A stretch of DNA of 64,000 nucleotides from Robiginitomaculum sp. Lineage in GTDB: Bacteria; Pseudomonadota; Alphaproteobacteria; Caulobacterales; Maricaulaceae. The notes beneath the pieces are model-generated. The model saw nothing but the letters and a program-made list of their open reading frames with translations, did no database searches and had not been told where the DNA came from. Below are positions 17,466-26,710 of this stretch, piece by piece. Position numbers and translations under genes: made by a program. The stretch is taken from the NCBI GenBank assembly GCA_021776565.1, contig JAJFFQ010000020.1:1-64000 (forward strand). The letters run 5' to 3'. How positions within the stretch are numbered: the first letter of the stretch is position 1; each line of letters opens with the position of its first letter.

Positions 17466-18748
17466 CAGCTTGTCTCCCCGATGAGTGACAAAAGCGCAAC
17501 CAGCGTTATCTTTACAGGGGTTTGCGCATTATCACGGGCGCAAGTTTGTGCCGCCTCTGCCATGGCTTTGGCATGTTCTGGCTCTGTGAAAATTTTAACA
17601 ACGGCCTTGGCAATCTCTGCAGTTGTGCGGGTTTCAAGGGCGCCTTTGGCGGTAATCAAACCCTTATAGACATCATAAAAGCTGGCCCGATAAGGCCCAC
17701 TTAATACTGGCACGCCCAATTTTGCCGCCTCCAGCGGATTATGCCCGGTCATTGTGGAGAAAAGCGATCCGCCGATAAAGGCGGGTGAACCAAGACGCAG
17801 CCATAATCCCATTTCGCCAATGCTGTCACCAATATAAACACTGGTTTGACGATCAGGCATTGCCCCGCTGCTGTGGCGAATACAAGTCTGACCGGTTTTT
17901 ACGCACAGGGCAGCAATACCCGTTGCCCGTTCCGGGTGGCGCGGTACAAGGATGAGAGCCGCATCCGGGTATTGATCGCGCACACGCCGATGCGCGGCCA
18001 GAACCACCTCGTCCTCATTTTTGTGGGTGGAAATAGCCAGCCAGATTTGTCTGTTGCCAAAGGCAGATTGCAAACCGCTGAGTGCCTTGTCATCAACGGA
18101 TGGTGCCGGTGCCGCATATTTCAAATTGCCGGTATGGGCAATGTTCTTGCTGGTGAAGCTTTGCAAACCATGCATGGTTTTTCCATCGGCTGCACCGATC
18201 CAGTCAAAGGCACCAAATAAATGCGCCGCGCTTGCCGGTGCGCCTTTCCAGCGTTGTAAAGAGTGTTCGTTCATGCGCGCATTGACCAGCGCCAGTTTTA
18301 TATTTTTTTGCCGGGCCGCGAGAATTAAATTTGGCCAAAGCTCTGATTCCACAAACACCCCGATATCGGGCTGCCAATGATACAAGAACCGCTGCACTGC
18401 GCCCGGTATGTCCAGTGGCAGGTATTGGTGCCGCGCATTTTTGCCCAATCGTTTGGCGATCAGACTGGCCGAACTGGATGTTCCGCTGGTCAGCAAAAAC
18501 TGTAGATCGTTGCGAACGGCGCCAAGTGTCTGCACCAAATTAAGAGCTATCTCTGCTTCGCCAACACTGGCACCATGCAACCAGACAAGGGTGCCAGCGG
18601 GGCGATCAAGACCGGGTTTCCCCAGCTTCTCGCCAAGGCGATCCTCGTCTTCCTTGTCGCTTCTGACCCGGTATCCAAGCCAAACACGCGCCAATGGTGA
18701 CAGCACGCTGGTGATGGCGCGATAGATGTTAAGTCCAAGAGGTCTCAT
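17465..18748 (-). CDS. waaA: 3-deoxy-D-manno-octulosonic acid (Kdo) transferase
   Basis: A 427-residue GT30 glycosyltransferase that attaches Kdo to lipid IVA. The N-terminal membrane segment is followed by the conserved catalytic block WLHGASVGE (56-64, general base E64). The C-terminal nucleotide-sugar region contains FIGGSLF and GHNPLEAAK. Overlaps the upstream DUF374 gene by 4 nt and lpxK by one. Number of Kdo residues added cannot be inferred. Confidence 0.95.
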   Translation of the reverse strand: MRPLGLNIYRAITSVLSPLARVWLGYRVRSDKEDEDRLGEKLGKPGLDRPAGTLVWLHGASVGEAEIALNLVQTLGAVRNDLQFLLTSGTSSSASLIAKRLGKNARHQYLPLDIPGAVQRFLYHWQPDIGVFVESELWPNLILAARQKNIKLALVNARMNEHSLQRWKGAPASAAHLFGAFDWIGAADGKTMHGLQSFTSKNIAHTGNLKYAAPAPSVDDKALSGLQSAFGNRQIWLAISTHKNEDEVVLAAHRRVRDQYPDAALILVPRHPERATGIAALCVKTGQTCIRHSSGAMPDRQTSVYIGDSIGEMGLWLRLGSPAFIGGSLFSTMTGHNPLEAAKLGVPVLSGPYRASFYDVYKGLITAKGALETRTTAEIAKAVVKIFTEPEHAKAMAEAAQTCARDNAQTPVKITLVALLSLIGETS

Positions 18749-19458
18749 GGACTGGCCTCAATGGAATTATGTCCACAAGCGATGTCTGCCTCTTTGGTGG
18801 CCTCGCGCAGCAAGCTTTGCAATTGTTGGCGCTTTTCTTCCAGTATCTCATCATCAGCATTACCCGGAACTGTGATGATCCCTGTCCAGACGATCACACC
18901 GCGCCCAAAGGGCAGGGGCAATATAAAACGATCCCAGCTGGAAAAGACCTTGCGCCAGCGCGTTGACCAGGACAGGCCGATCATCGGTGCACCGGTGAGC
19001 CTTGCCAACCTCACCGTGCCCATGCCAGCGTGCATAAGCGGGCCGCGTGGCCCATCCGGGGTAAGCGCCATGCAACCGCCATCCTTCACATGTTTAATCA
19101 TCCTGGATGCGGCGGCGCTGCCCCCCTTGTCCTTGTCTTTGCGCATGTTTTTGGCCGAGCCACGAATGACCCCCGCACCCAGCATTGCCGTTGCGCGGGC
19201 GATAAAGGCACCATCGGCGGAGCGGGAAATTAAAAACGCCGGGGGTTGTTTGTCCATAGGCCAGGCTGCCATGCTCATGAGTACCCGGCCATGCCAAAGC
19301 GCGCCAATAACGCCTTCACCAGTTTCCCAAACCGGAATGATGTGTTCCAGCCCGCGTACCTCCCAGCGCGTTGTGGCCCTGACCAGACGCATATATCCCG
19401 CCAGCAGCATGGCCAGCATGGTTTGTACAAATGAGGATCTAAAAATCTGTTTTAGCAT
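18745..19458 (-). CDS. DUF374 lysophospholipid acyltransferase-family protein
   Basis: A 237-residue acyltransferase-like protein (DUF374). An N-terminal hydrophobic segment precedes the motif ALWHGRVLM with H56, the PlsC-like H position. TPDGPRGP is the family's second signature. In alphaproteobacteria this gene commonly precedes waaA-lpxK and is thought to acylate lipid A or its precursor, but no single reaction is established. First gene of the four-gene lipid A operon here. Start ATG at 19458, divergent from the phosphatase gene. Confidence 0.88.
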   Translation of the reverse strand: MLKQIFRSSFVQTMLAMLLAGYMRLVRATTRWEVRGLEHIIPVWETGEGVIGALWHGRVLMSMAAWPMDKQPPAFLISRSADGAFIARATAMLGAGVIRGSAKNMRKDKDKGGSAAASRMIKHVKDGGCMALTPDGPRGPLMHAGMGTVRLARLTGAPMIGLSWSTRWRKVFSSWDRFILPLPFGRGVIVWTGIITVPGNADDEILEEKRQQLQSLLREATKEADIACGHNSIEASP

Positions 19459-19518
19459 GGATAAGCCCGTTTACACAGGTTATGACACGTTTTGCGTTTT
19501 TATGAAGTATGATCTGTG

Positions 19519-20178
19519 ATGCATTTTAATCTTTCCACTGATGATGGCCGCCGCCGGGCACAGCATGATTTGTTCTGGCGCGATCACGGATTTTTGCGAG
19601 TCTGGTTTCAAAATGCACACTGGATCAGTGATGAAATGGTGCGCACCAATCAACCAAGCCCGCGTCAGATTGCGCTTTGGACGCAGGCTGGTATCAAAAC
19701 CATTATCAATTTACGTGGCGGCACAGCGACAGGATTTCATGCGCTGGAGCGTGAAGCCTGCGCGGCGAGCGGCATAAAACTGGTAAATTTCACGGTAAAG
19801 TCCCGCGATGTGCACCCACCGGAGGTGATATTTGGCGCGCGTGATTTATTTGAAAGCATCGAATATCCGGCGCTCATGCATTGTAAATCCGGAGCTGACC
19901 GGGCCGGATTTATGGCGGCGCTTTATCTGCATTTTCGTAAAAATGAGCGCATAGAAGTGGCGGCGCAACAATTATCCCTGAAATATCTGCATGTACGCCA
20001 GGGCAAAACCGGCATGCTGGACTTTTTCTTTCAAAATTATCTGGATTATGCACGCGGAAACCCGATCAGTTTTTCTGACTGGGTGCGTGATGTTTATGAC
20101 CCACCGGCACTAAAGGCTGCCTTCATGGCGTCATGGCTGGGCAATACATTGGTCGACAAGGTGCTAAGGCGGGAATAA
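19519..20178 (+). CDS. Protein tyrosine/dual-specificity phosphatase-like protein
   Basis: A 219-residue cysteine phosphatase. The P-loop HCKSGADR supplies C122 and R128 (C-x5-R), and the TIINLRGG strand at 61-68 is typical of the dual-specificity fold. The start is the ATG at 19519 rather than the preceding GTG at 19516. No signal peptide. It is divergent from the lipid A operon by about 60 bp and abuts the convergent epimerase gene with no spacer. Physiological substrate unknown: protein, phosphoinositide or sugar phosphates are all possible in this class. Confidence 0.85.
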   Translation: MHFNLSTDDGRRRAQHDLFWRDHGFLRVWFQNAHWISDEMVRTNQPSPRQIALWTQAGIKTIINLRGGTATGFHALEREACAASGIKLVNFTVKSRDVHPPEVIFGARDLFESIEYPALMHCKSGADRAGFMAALYLHFRKNERIEVAAQQLSLKYLHVRQGKTGMLDFFFQNYLDYARGNPISFSDWVRDVYDPPALKAAFMASWLGNTLVDKVLRRE

Positions 20179-21162
20179 CTATCCCCACAACGTCGCGTCT
20201 GGCGGGTGCACCAGAGCGCCCTCATAACGAAGGCCCGGCTGTCGGTCGGTTTGCAGCAATAACGGCCCGTCAAGGTCGATAAAATCGGCCATGCCACCCA
20301 ACACCAGTGATGGCGCCATACCCAATGATGTGCCCACCATACAGCCCAGCATTATTTTCAAATTTAGCGCTCTGGCTTCCTTTACCAGCGTTATCGCCCC
20401 GGTCAGGCCGCCGGTCTTGTCCAGTTTTATATTCACCGCATCATAAAGCCCGGCAAGGCGTTGCAGATCGGCGCTGGTGTGCAGACTTTCATCAGCGCAC
20501 AGCGATATCGGCGAGACCAGTCCGGCGAGCGCCTGATCCTCATTTGTGGGCAGGGGTTGTTCGATAAGAACGACATTGAACCTGGCCAGCTTTGGCAGCA
20601 GGTTTTTAAGTCGGGTTATGGTCAGTCCCTCATTGGCATCCAGTATCAGTCTCGCATCACCCCGCACCGCATGAATGGCGGCAAGGCGTTCAAGGTCTTG
20701 ACCATCACCGGCCAGTTTTAGTTTGAGGAGGGTGAAATTTTTCGAGGGTTTGGCTTTTTTGGCCATAATTTTCGGGGCCGCGATTGAAATGGTCAGTGCC
20801 GTGTTGACCGGTTTTGGCCCAGGCACTCCGGCGCGTTGCCATACGGGTACGCCGGTAAGCTTTGCCTCCAAATCCCAAAGTGCGCAGTCAAGGGCATTGC
20901 GCGCCGCCCCGGCGGGCAGGGCATTTTGTAGCATTTCGCGAGACAGGCCGCGCTCAATGCTTTCGCGCACACTTTTTATCTGGGTAGTGACGCTCTCTAT
21001 ACTCTCTCCATAGCGGCCATAAGGCACACATTCACCGCGTCCGGTTTTCCCATTTTCATGCAAATGGGCGGTCAGGGTGTGGGCGTGGGTTTTGGCACCC
21101 CGGGCGATACGAAAATCACCAATAATGGGCCAGCTTTGCCGGATCAGTTCAAGACGGCGCAT
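20179..21162 (-). CDS. Dipeptide epimerase (enolase superfamily, L-Ala-D/L-Glu type)
   Basis: A 327-residue enolase-superfamily enzyme. The K-x-K motif is K147/K149 (LLKLKL), the metal ligands are D175 (LDANEG), E201 (IEQP) and D224 (ADES), and the second catalytic lysine is K246 in NIKLDKTGG. These match L-Ala-D/L-Glu epimerases (YcjG/YkfB), which recycle murein peptides. Specificity in this family varies between dipeptides. The stop codon directly abuts the stop of the convergent phosphatase gene. Confidence 0.9.
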   Translation of the reverse strand: MRRLELIRQSWPIIGDFRIARGAKTHAHTLTAHLHENGKTGRGECVPYGRYGESIESVTTQIKSVRESIERGLSREMLQNALPAGAARNALDCALWDLEAKLTGVPVWQRAGVPGPKPVNTALTISIAAPKIMAKKAKPSKNFTLLKLKLAGDGQDLERLAAIHAVRGDARLILDANEGLTITRLKNLLPKLARFNVVLIEQPLPTNEDQALAGLVSPISLCADESLHTSADLQRLAGLYDAVNIKLDKTGGLTGAITLVKEARALNLKIMLGCMVGTSLGMAPSLVLGGMADFIDLDGPLLLQTDRQPGLRYEGALVHPPDATLWG

Positions 21163-21220
21163 TTGCCCTCACTCTATCCTTTTGCTTGACGCTGTGTCTT
21201 TGGCCTGATTGCGTAGTGAG

Positions 21221-22372
21221 ATGAATACTAAACGTCATGATTCCAAGCTTATCGACATCTATGTCAACAGGGAAGATGGGCGTGTTGTTCTTGTGCTCAC
21301 TGGTGACTGGGTGACGGATAATCTGGCGCAGATAGATGAGCGTCTGCGGGCGTTTGAGACACAGATCGGATCAGAGCCAGCCATTTTTGATGTGCGTGCA
21401 CTTGGGCGGATTGATCTTGCCGGGGCGTTTGTTCTGGGCCGCACTGTGCGCTCCTGCGCGCGCCCGCATATGCAATTTGAATTCATTGGCGAGCATGATA
21501 TTGCGCAAAAATTGATGGCTGAAGCCGATGCCAATTCAGAAGTTTGTCCACCGTCACCTATGCCGCGCAATATACTGGATATTGTTCTTACCCGGTCTGG
21601 TCGTGCGGTGTTCCGGGCCTTGCATGAAGGTGTTGAGACGGCGGCATTTTTCGGGCAATTATTGATGACGTTCGGGCGCGTGATCGCCCATCCACGGCGT
21701 ATTCGCTGGAATGATATAATAAATGTTGCCGAGGAGGCCGGTGTAAATGCTCTGCCGATTATTGCCCTGCTGGCATTTTTTATCGGAGCGGTGGTGGCAT
21801 TTTTGGGAGCAAATCTTCTTGGCCGCTTTGGTGCGTCATTGTTTACCGTGGATTTGGTTGCTCTGGCGGTCTTGCGTGAATTTGGCGTGATGATGATGGC
21901 ACTTATTCTTGCCGGGCGCTCCAACTCTGCCTTTACCGCCCATATTGGTGCCATGAAAATGCGCCAGGAAGTTGACGCCATGCAGGTGCTGGGGCTGGAT
22001 ACCTTTGAAGTGCTGGTTTTGCCACGGGTCATCGCTTGTGTTGTTATGGCCCCGGTGTTGGCCTTTGCCGCCACCATGTCCGGGCTGGTCGGCGGGGGGC
22101 TGGTGACCTGGGCAGTGCTGGATGTTTCCCCGTCCCTGTTTGTGACCCGTATGCAGGAGAATGTCCCGCTTATCCACTTTTGGGTGGGCCTTGCCAAGGC
22201 CCCGGTTTTTGCGTTGGCTATATCGCTGATCGGTTGCCGACAAGGTCTTCTGGTGGAGGGTAGTGTGCAATCGCTGGGTGAACGCACTACGTCCTCGGTG
22301 GTGCAGGCCTTGTTCACAGTTATTTTTATCGATGCGGTATTTGCCATGATCTATCTGGAGTTGGGCTGGTGA
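21221..22372 (+). CDS. mlaE: ABC transporter permease, MlaE family, with N-terminal STAS-like domain
   Basis: A 383-residue permease of the lipid-transporting Mla class. Residues 1 to about 110 are a soluble STAS/MlaB-like domain and the rest is the MlaE membrane domain (signature AGRSNSAFTAHIGAMKMRQE). The fusion replaces a separate mlaB. The start is the ATG at 21221: the open frame begins at a TTG four codons earlier. Together with mlaF, mlaD and the lipoprotein it forms a transporter moving phospholipids between membranes. Overlaps mlaF by 4 nt (GTGA). Confidence 0.9.
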   Translation: MNTKRHDSKLIDIYVNREDGRVVLVLTGDWVTDNLAQIDERLRAFETQIGSEPAIFDVRALGRIDLAGAFVLGRTVRSCARPHMQFEFIGEHDIAQKLMAEADANSEVCPPSPMPRNILDIVLTRSGRAVFRALHEGVETAAFFGQLLMTFGRVIAHPRRIRWNDIINVAEEAGVNALPIIALLAFFIGAVVAFLGANLLGRFGASLFTVDLVALAVLREFGVMMMALILAGRSNSAFTAHIGAMKMRQEVDAMQVLGLDTFEVLVLPRVIACVVMAPVLAFAATMSGLVGGGLVTWAVLDVSPSLFVTRMQENVPLIHFWVGLAKAPVFALAISLIGCRQGLLVEGSVQSLGERTTSSVVQALFTVIFIDAVFAMIYLELGW

Positions 22373-23133
22373 GCCGCGATAGTCAGCAAAACGTGATCGT
22401 GGTGCGTAATGTCACCAACGCCTTTGGTAGCCATGTGGTTCACCAACAGCTTGATCTTGATGTTCATCGCGGTGAGGTTTTGGGGCTGGTGGGCGGCTCC
22501 GGTACCGGAAAATCAGTTTTGATGAACACCATATTGGGTTTGCGCTCCCCGCAGAGCGGTACCATCGAGGTATTGGGTCATAGCACCAGAAGTGCGCGGG
22601 AACGTCGCGGCCTGGAAAGTCGCTGGGGGGTTCTTTTTCAAAACGGGGCATTGTTTTCTTCACTGACGGTGAAGGAAAATGTATTGCTGCCTTTGCGCGA
22701 GCATACCCGCTTGTCAGAAAAATTGATGAGCGAACTTGCCGACATGAAAATCATGCTGGCCGGGCTGGAGCCGGAAGCCGGGCAAAAAAAGCCATCAGAA
22801 CTGTCGGGTGGGATGCTTAAACGTGCCGCTCTGGCCCGCGCTCTGGCGCTGGATCCAGAAATTGTTTTTCTGGACGAGCCAACCTCGGGGCTTGATCCGA
22901 TCAGTGCCGCCGCCTTTGATGAATTGATCGCGGATTTACAATCTACTCTTGATCTTACGGTTTTTATGATAACCCATGATCTGGATAGTCTTTACGCGAT
23001 TTGTGACCGCATTGCGGTTCTGGCCGATAAAAAAGTTGAAATTGTAGCCCCGATAGAAGACGTGTTAAGGTCGGATCATCCATGGATACGATCTTATTTT
23101 CATGGCAAACGCAGCCGGGCCGCCCAGGGATGA
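22369..23133 (+). CDS. mlaF: ABC transporter ATP-binding protein, MlaF family
   Basis: A 254-residue ATPase. Walker A GGSGTGKS at about 42-49, signature LSGGM, and Walker B EIVFLDEPTSGLDP are intact. It has the MlaF/MKL (Ttg2A) character rather than that of a nutrient importer. Begins with GTG overlapping the mlaE stop. Powers phospholipid transport with MlaE. Confidence 0.92.
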   Translation: MSRDSQQNVIVVRNVTNAFGSHVVHQQLDLDVHRGEVLGLVGGSGTGKSVLMNTILGLRSPQSGTIEVLGHSTRSARERRGLESRWGVLFQNGALFSSLTVKENVLLPLREHTRLSEKLMSELADMKIMLAGLEPEAGQKKPSELSGGMLKRAALARALALDPEIVFLDEPTSGLDPISAAAFDELIADLQSTLDLTVFMITHDLDSLYAICDRIAVLADKKVEIVAPIEDVLRSDHPWIRSYFHGKRSRAAQG

Positions 23134-23159
23134 GATGTGCGAGGATAGGGGAGTGAAAA

Positions 23160-24119
23160 TTGGAAGCTGAATCACGCTATGCGCTTGTTGGTGCCTTTAC
23201 CCTGGCGATCATTGCCGCAGCAGCATTTTTTACTTTGTGGTTGGGGCAGGTCAGTTTCGATCAGGAATTTGCCGAATATGATGTGGTGTTTGAAGGCCCG
23301 GTGCGCGGACTTTCAAAATCTGGCGAAGTGCGCTTTAACGGCATCAAGGTTGGCGAAGTAACCAATCTGGGGCTTGACCGGGCTGACCCCAATAACATCG
23401 TGGTTGCCCGTATCAAAATCTTTGCTGAAACACCGATCAAGCAAGACAGTTATGCCCAGCTGGAGCCACAGGGTATAACTGGTCTGTCTTATATCCAGAT
23501 CAATGGTGGTAGTGCGACCAGTCCGTCTTTGACACTGCAACCGGGTGAATTTTACGCCAAAATACCGTCCAGGCAGGCACAACTGGATGAATTATTTGCC
23601 GGTGCCGATGACATGATGCTGGCGGCCAACGCCGCACTGGTGCGTATTAACGTGCTGTTCAGTACCAAAAACATGACGGCGCTCTCCACTGTGCTGGAGA
23701 ACATGGAAACGGTGAGTGCAAGACTTGCCGATGAGGAGACCCTGTTTGCGGACTTTGGTGCCATGATCCGCTCCGCTGGCTCCGCCGCCGATGAGGCTGC
23801 CAAAGCGGCACAGACGGTTCAGGAGCTTTTGATAAGTGGTAATGAAGTGTTCGCGGAAGATGCCAAAGCAATGATTCAGGCCTTTACAGATGCCGCCATA
23901 CAATTGGAGCAAGCGTCAACCAAGGCCAATGCGTTTATGGATAATATCGGTGAACCGCTTACCGAGTTTAGCAAGGAGGGGTTAAGCGAGTTGACCCTCA
24001 CCTTGATGCAATTGCGCTCTCTCACTCAGACCCTTGAACAGGTGATGGAGGAGATTGACCGCAATCCGGGTGAGTTTATTGCTGGCGAGCCGATAAAAGA
24101 AGTGGAGGTGCCGCGATGA
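23160..24119 (+). CDS. mlaD: MlaD/MCE-family substrate-binding protein
   Basis: A 319-residue MCE protein: one N-terminal membrane helix (about 7-27), then the MCE domain (about 38-120, with GLSKSGEVRFNGIKVGEV), then a long helical tail. The tail suggests a longer tunnel-like assembly than E. coli MlaD (183 residues). The start is a TTG at 23160 behind a good GGGGAG ribosome binding site, and no ATG gives a plausible N-terminus. Its stop overlaps the lipoprotein gene by 4 nt. Confidence 0.9.
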   Translation: MEAESRYALVGAFTLAIIAAAAFFTLWLGQVSFDQEFAEYDVVFEGPVRGLSKSGEVRFNGIKVGEVTNLGLDRADPNNIVVARIKIFAETPIKQDSYAQLEPQGITGLSYIQINGGSATSPSLTLQPGEFYAKIPSRQAQLDELFAGADDMMLAANAALVRINVLFSTKNMTALSTVLENMETVSARLADEETLFADFGAMIRSAGSAADEAAKAAQTVQELLISGNEVFAEDAKAMIQAFTDAAIQLEQASTKANAFMDNIGEPLTEFSKEGLSELTLTLMQLRSLTQTLEQVMEEIDRNPGEFIAGEPIKEVEVPR

Positions 24120-24730
24120 AGGCGAAGCTGATTTTGTTGACAGCATCAATTATGCTGGCCTCGTGTGTCTCGATCTTGCCCAAGCCGGGGCCGGAGCCGG
24201 ATATTTTCCGCCTTAGCGAAGTTATACTGCCAGAGCAGATAGCCGCAATGCCCGTGGTGCTGGTGGAATTGCCACGTACATCAAAAATTTTGCGCAATAA
24301 CCGCATTGCAATTGCGCAGGGCGTGCAGGGTATTGCCTATACCGCTGGTGCGCGCTGGGCTGCGCCGGTGCCGCAAATTATGGCCGAAGTATTGGGTGAT
24401 TCATTGCTGGCTACGTCCCGGCTTAATGTTGTGACCCCACAAGAAGGCGTGCATCCGCGCTTTGGCCTGATGACCGAGATACGCCATTTCGAGATTATCT
24501 ATGATAAAGGGCCAGAGCTTGCTCCTCTGGGGCGGGTGTCAATTCGTGCCAAGCTTATCAACCGCCGGACACGCGCGCTGATCGCGCAAAAACAGTTTAA
24601 TGCCAATGTGCGTGCTAATGAAAACCTGCTTGGTGCCATTGCGGCGGCGGTGGATGAAGCGGCGCATGATGCCGGGCGCGAACTTGGGCAATGGGCAGCC
24701 GATGAACTGGCTAAAGTGGAAAGCAACTAA
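24116..24730 (+). CDS. ABC-type transport auxiliary lipoprotein (PqiC/ABC_trans_aux family)
   Basis: A 204-residue lipoprotein with lipobox MLASC (C17) and the ABC_trans_aux fold seen in PqiC and LetA-associated partners. The family is located at the outer membrane and docks onto MCE proteins. The ATGA overlap with mlaD and order mlaE-F-D-lipoprotein support membership of the lipid transporter. It overlaps the convergent exporter gene by 4 nt. Confidence 0.87.
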   Translation: MKAKLILLTASIMLASCVSILPKPGPEPDIFRLSEVILPEQIAAMPVVLVELPRTSKILRNNRIAIAQGVQGIAYTAGARWAAPVPQIMAEVLGDSLLATSRLNVVTPQEGVHPRFGLMTEIRHFEIIYDKGPELAPLGRVSIRAKLINRRTRALIAQKQFNANVRANENLLGAIAAAVDEAAHDAGRELGQWAADELAKVESN

Positions 24731-26415
24731 TCGCTGAATTGTTCCTTTGCCAGGGCGGTATACAATCCGTCTGCGGCCAGTAATTGTTCATGACTGCCCT
24801 GTTCAACCACCCGGCCATTATCCAGGACAAGAATATGATCTGCCCGGCGGACGCTGGCCAATCGATGGGCAATCATTATTACTGTACGATTTTTACACAG
24901 GTGCGCCAGTGCCTTTTGCACCATTGTCTCTGAGCGTGCATCCAGCGCGCTGGTGGCTTCATCCAGAAGCAATATTGGTGCATCTTTGAGGAGCGCACGG
25001 GCCAGGGCAATGCGTTGTTTTTGGCCACCGGAAAGCCGATGTCCGTGCTCGCCGACCTGGGTTTCATAGCCCTGGGGCTGATCCAATATAAAGTCATGAG
25101 CGGCGGCACTTTTGGCCATTTCAATTACATCATTCAAACTGACACCAGGGCGCCCAAAGGCGATGTTCTCAAAGATACTGCCATCAAACAAAATCGCATC
25201 CTGGCTGACCAGCGCCACGGACTTACGCAATGAGGTTAGCGTGACATCCGTTATGGGTATATCATCAATGAAAATACTGCCCGTATCAGGGTCATAAAGC
25301 CGGGGGATAAGGTTCAGCACACTGGTCTTACCCGCGCCAGAGGGGCCAACCAGGGCAAGGGTTCTGCCGGGCCTGGCAGAAAAACTAATGCTATCCAGCA
25401 CCTTATTGCCATCACCATAAGAGAGCTGAACATTGTCAAAGCGCACCTCACCTCTGGTAACTGCAAGGGTCTGCGCATCAGGCTTTTCAGTAATGTTCGG
25501 CGTTTCATCAAGTAACGTAAAAATTCGGTCAAGCGCCGCTGCGCCTTCCTGCCAAATAGCGTTTAGTGTGCCAATGGCACGCATAGCCGGAGCCATGACG
25601 GCCAACGCCGTAATAAAGCCGATAAGATTGGCTATGGGCGTACCGTTTGTGCTGGCCCGCCAGCCGGCAAAGGCCAAAACAGCAGCAAAAGCGATGCCGC
25701 CAGCAATTTCCAAAATCGGGTCTACTTGTGCCTTTTTGGCCATAACCCTAAAGCCAAGCATCCGGCGTTCCTCAAAGCTGTCATCGGCACGGGTTTGTTC
25801 ATGATCTTCAAGTTGATAGGTTTTGACCATGCGTACTCCCGAAAGACTTTCTGTCAGAAGCGCAGTCAGGCGCCCAAGCTGGGCCTGGGCCTGGGCTGAA
25901 AGATCACGCACGGTCTTGCCAATGCGCACCACCGGCATGGCCGCCAGTGGATAAAGCGTAAACACCAGCAGGGCCAGTAGCCAGTCAATCCACAGCATGA
26001 CGGCAATCGTTCCGGCTACTGTCAGGGCATCGCGTACCAGATTGGTCAAGGCACGGGAGAAGGCATCACGAACCAAAGTGATGTCATTGGTCAGGCGTGA
26101 CACCCATTGCCCTGTCGGAATGGCGCTGATCTGGCCAAAATCCGCGCCCAGCAAATGGCCAAACATGGTGTTTTGTAAACCTGTGGTAATGCGCAAAGAT
26201 ACAGCATTAGTGACCAGAGTTTGCCCATAAAGTGAGGCCGCCTTGAACAGGGTCAGCGCAACAATAGCAAGAGGCACGCCGCCCAATATGCGGGGGTCGT
26301 TTGCCGATAACAAAGTCACCGCCCAGCGCACAATAATGGGATAGAGGGAGTTTGCGGCCGCCACCAGCACCATAAGAACTGCGGCCAGAACAAGACGCGG
26401 CCAGTGCGGTGTCAC
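24727..26415 (-). CDS. MsbA-like ABC exporter (fused permease/ATPase)
   Basis: A 562-residue half-transporter: six membrane helices (about 1-290), then the nucleotide-binding domain with Walker A GPSGAGKT, signature LSGGQKQR and Walker B ILLLDEATSALD. It fits MsbA/lipid exporters, and its linkage to pmbA-cysQ-DUF4170 is an alphaproteobacterial arrangement. The GTG at 26415 is the only standard start in frame. The reading frame continues upstream into WRQW-type residues that look homologous to family N-termini. The true start may therefore be unusual, or the N-terminus slightly shortened. Substrate could be lipid A or another lipid. Confidence 0.85.
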   Translation of the reverse strand: MTPHWPRLVLAAVLMVLVAAANSLYPIIVRWAVTLLSANDPRILGGVPLAIVALTLFKAASLYGQTLVTNAVSLRITTGLQNTMFGHLLGADFGQISAIPTGQWVSRLTNDITLVRDAFSRALTNLVRDALTVAGTIAVMLWIDWLLALLVFTLYPLAAMPVVRIGKTVRDLSAQAQAQLGRLTALLTESLSGVRMVKTYQLEDHEQTRADDSFEERRMLGFRVMAKKAQVDPILEIAGGIAFAAVLAFAGWRASTNGTPIANLIGFITALAVMAPAMRAIGTLNAIWQEGAAALDRIFTLLDETPNITEKPDAQTLAVTRGEVRFDNVQLSYGDGNKVLDSISFSARPGRTLALVGPSGAGKTSVLNLIPRLYDPDTGSIFIDDIPITDVTLTSLRKSVALVSQDAILFDGSIFENIAFGRPGVSLNDVIEMAKSAAAHDFILDQPQGYETQVGEHGHRLSGGQKQRIALARALLKDAPILLLDEATSALDARSETMVQKALAHLCKNRTVIMIAHRLASVRRADHILVLDNGRVVEQGSHEQLLAADGLYTALAKEQFSD

Positions 26416-26452
26416 CCATTGCCGCCAAAACCTTTGGGAAGAGGAATTTGTA

Positions 26453-26710
26453 TTAGCTGTCGTGATGGTCGTGTTCCGGGTCTATCAGGCGATGGGCATG
26501 GATAATGAAATAGCGCATGTGGGCATTGTCCACAGTTTGTTGCGCGGCGGATTTCCAGGCGGCATAGGCGCTCGCATGGTCAGGAAAGGCGCCGATGAAA
26601 TCCAGCTTGCTCAAATCCTTGAAATAAACCTTGTTGACGTCATTCAGCTCTCCGCCAATGACAAGGTGCAAGAGTTGTTTTTCGTCTGTTCGTTGTCGTG
26701 GCGTGCTCAT
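26453..26710 (-). CDS. DUF4170 domain protein
   Basis: An 85-residue alphaproteobacterial DUF4170 protein with LHLVIGGEL near the start, GAFPDHASAYAAWKSAAQ in the middle and a histidine-rich end. Function unknown. The ATG at 26710 overlaps the cysQ stop by 4 nt, and the longer open frame from 26782 is inside cysQ. Always seen near cysQ-like and ABC exporter genes. Confidence 0.85.
   Translation of the reverse strand: MSTPRQRTDEKQLLHLVIGGELNDVNKVYFKDLSKLDFIGAFPDHASAYAAWKSAAQQTVDNAHMRYFIIHAHRLIDPEHDHHDS

Noticed and set aside
21259-22347. 362-codon reverse ORF
   Set aside because: It is the shadow of mlaE; its translation is low-complexity Ser/Thr/Arg-rich and matches no family.
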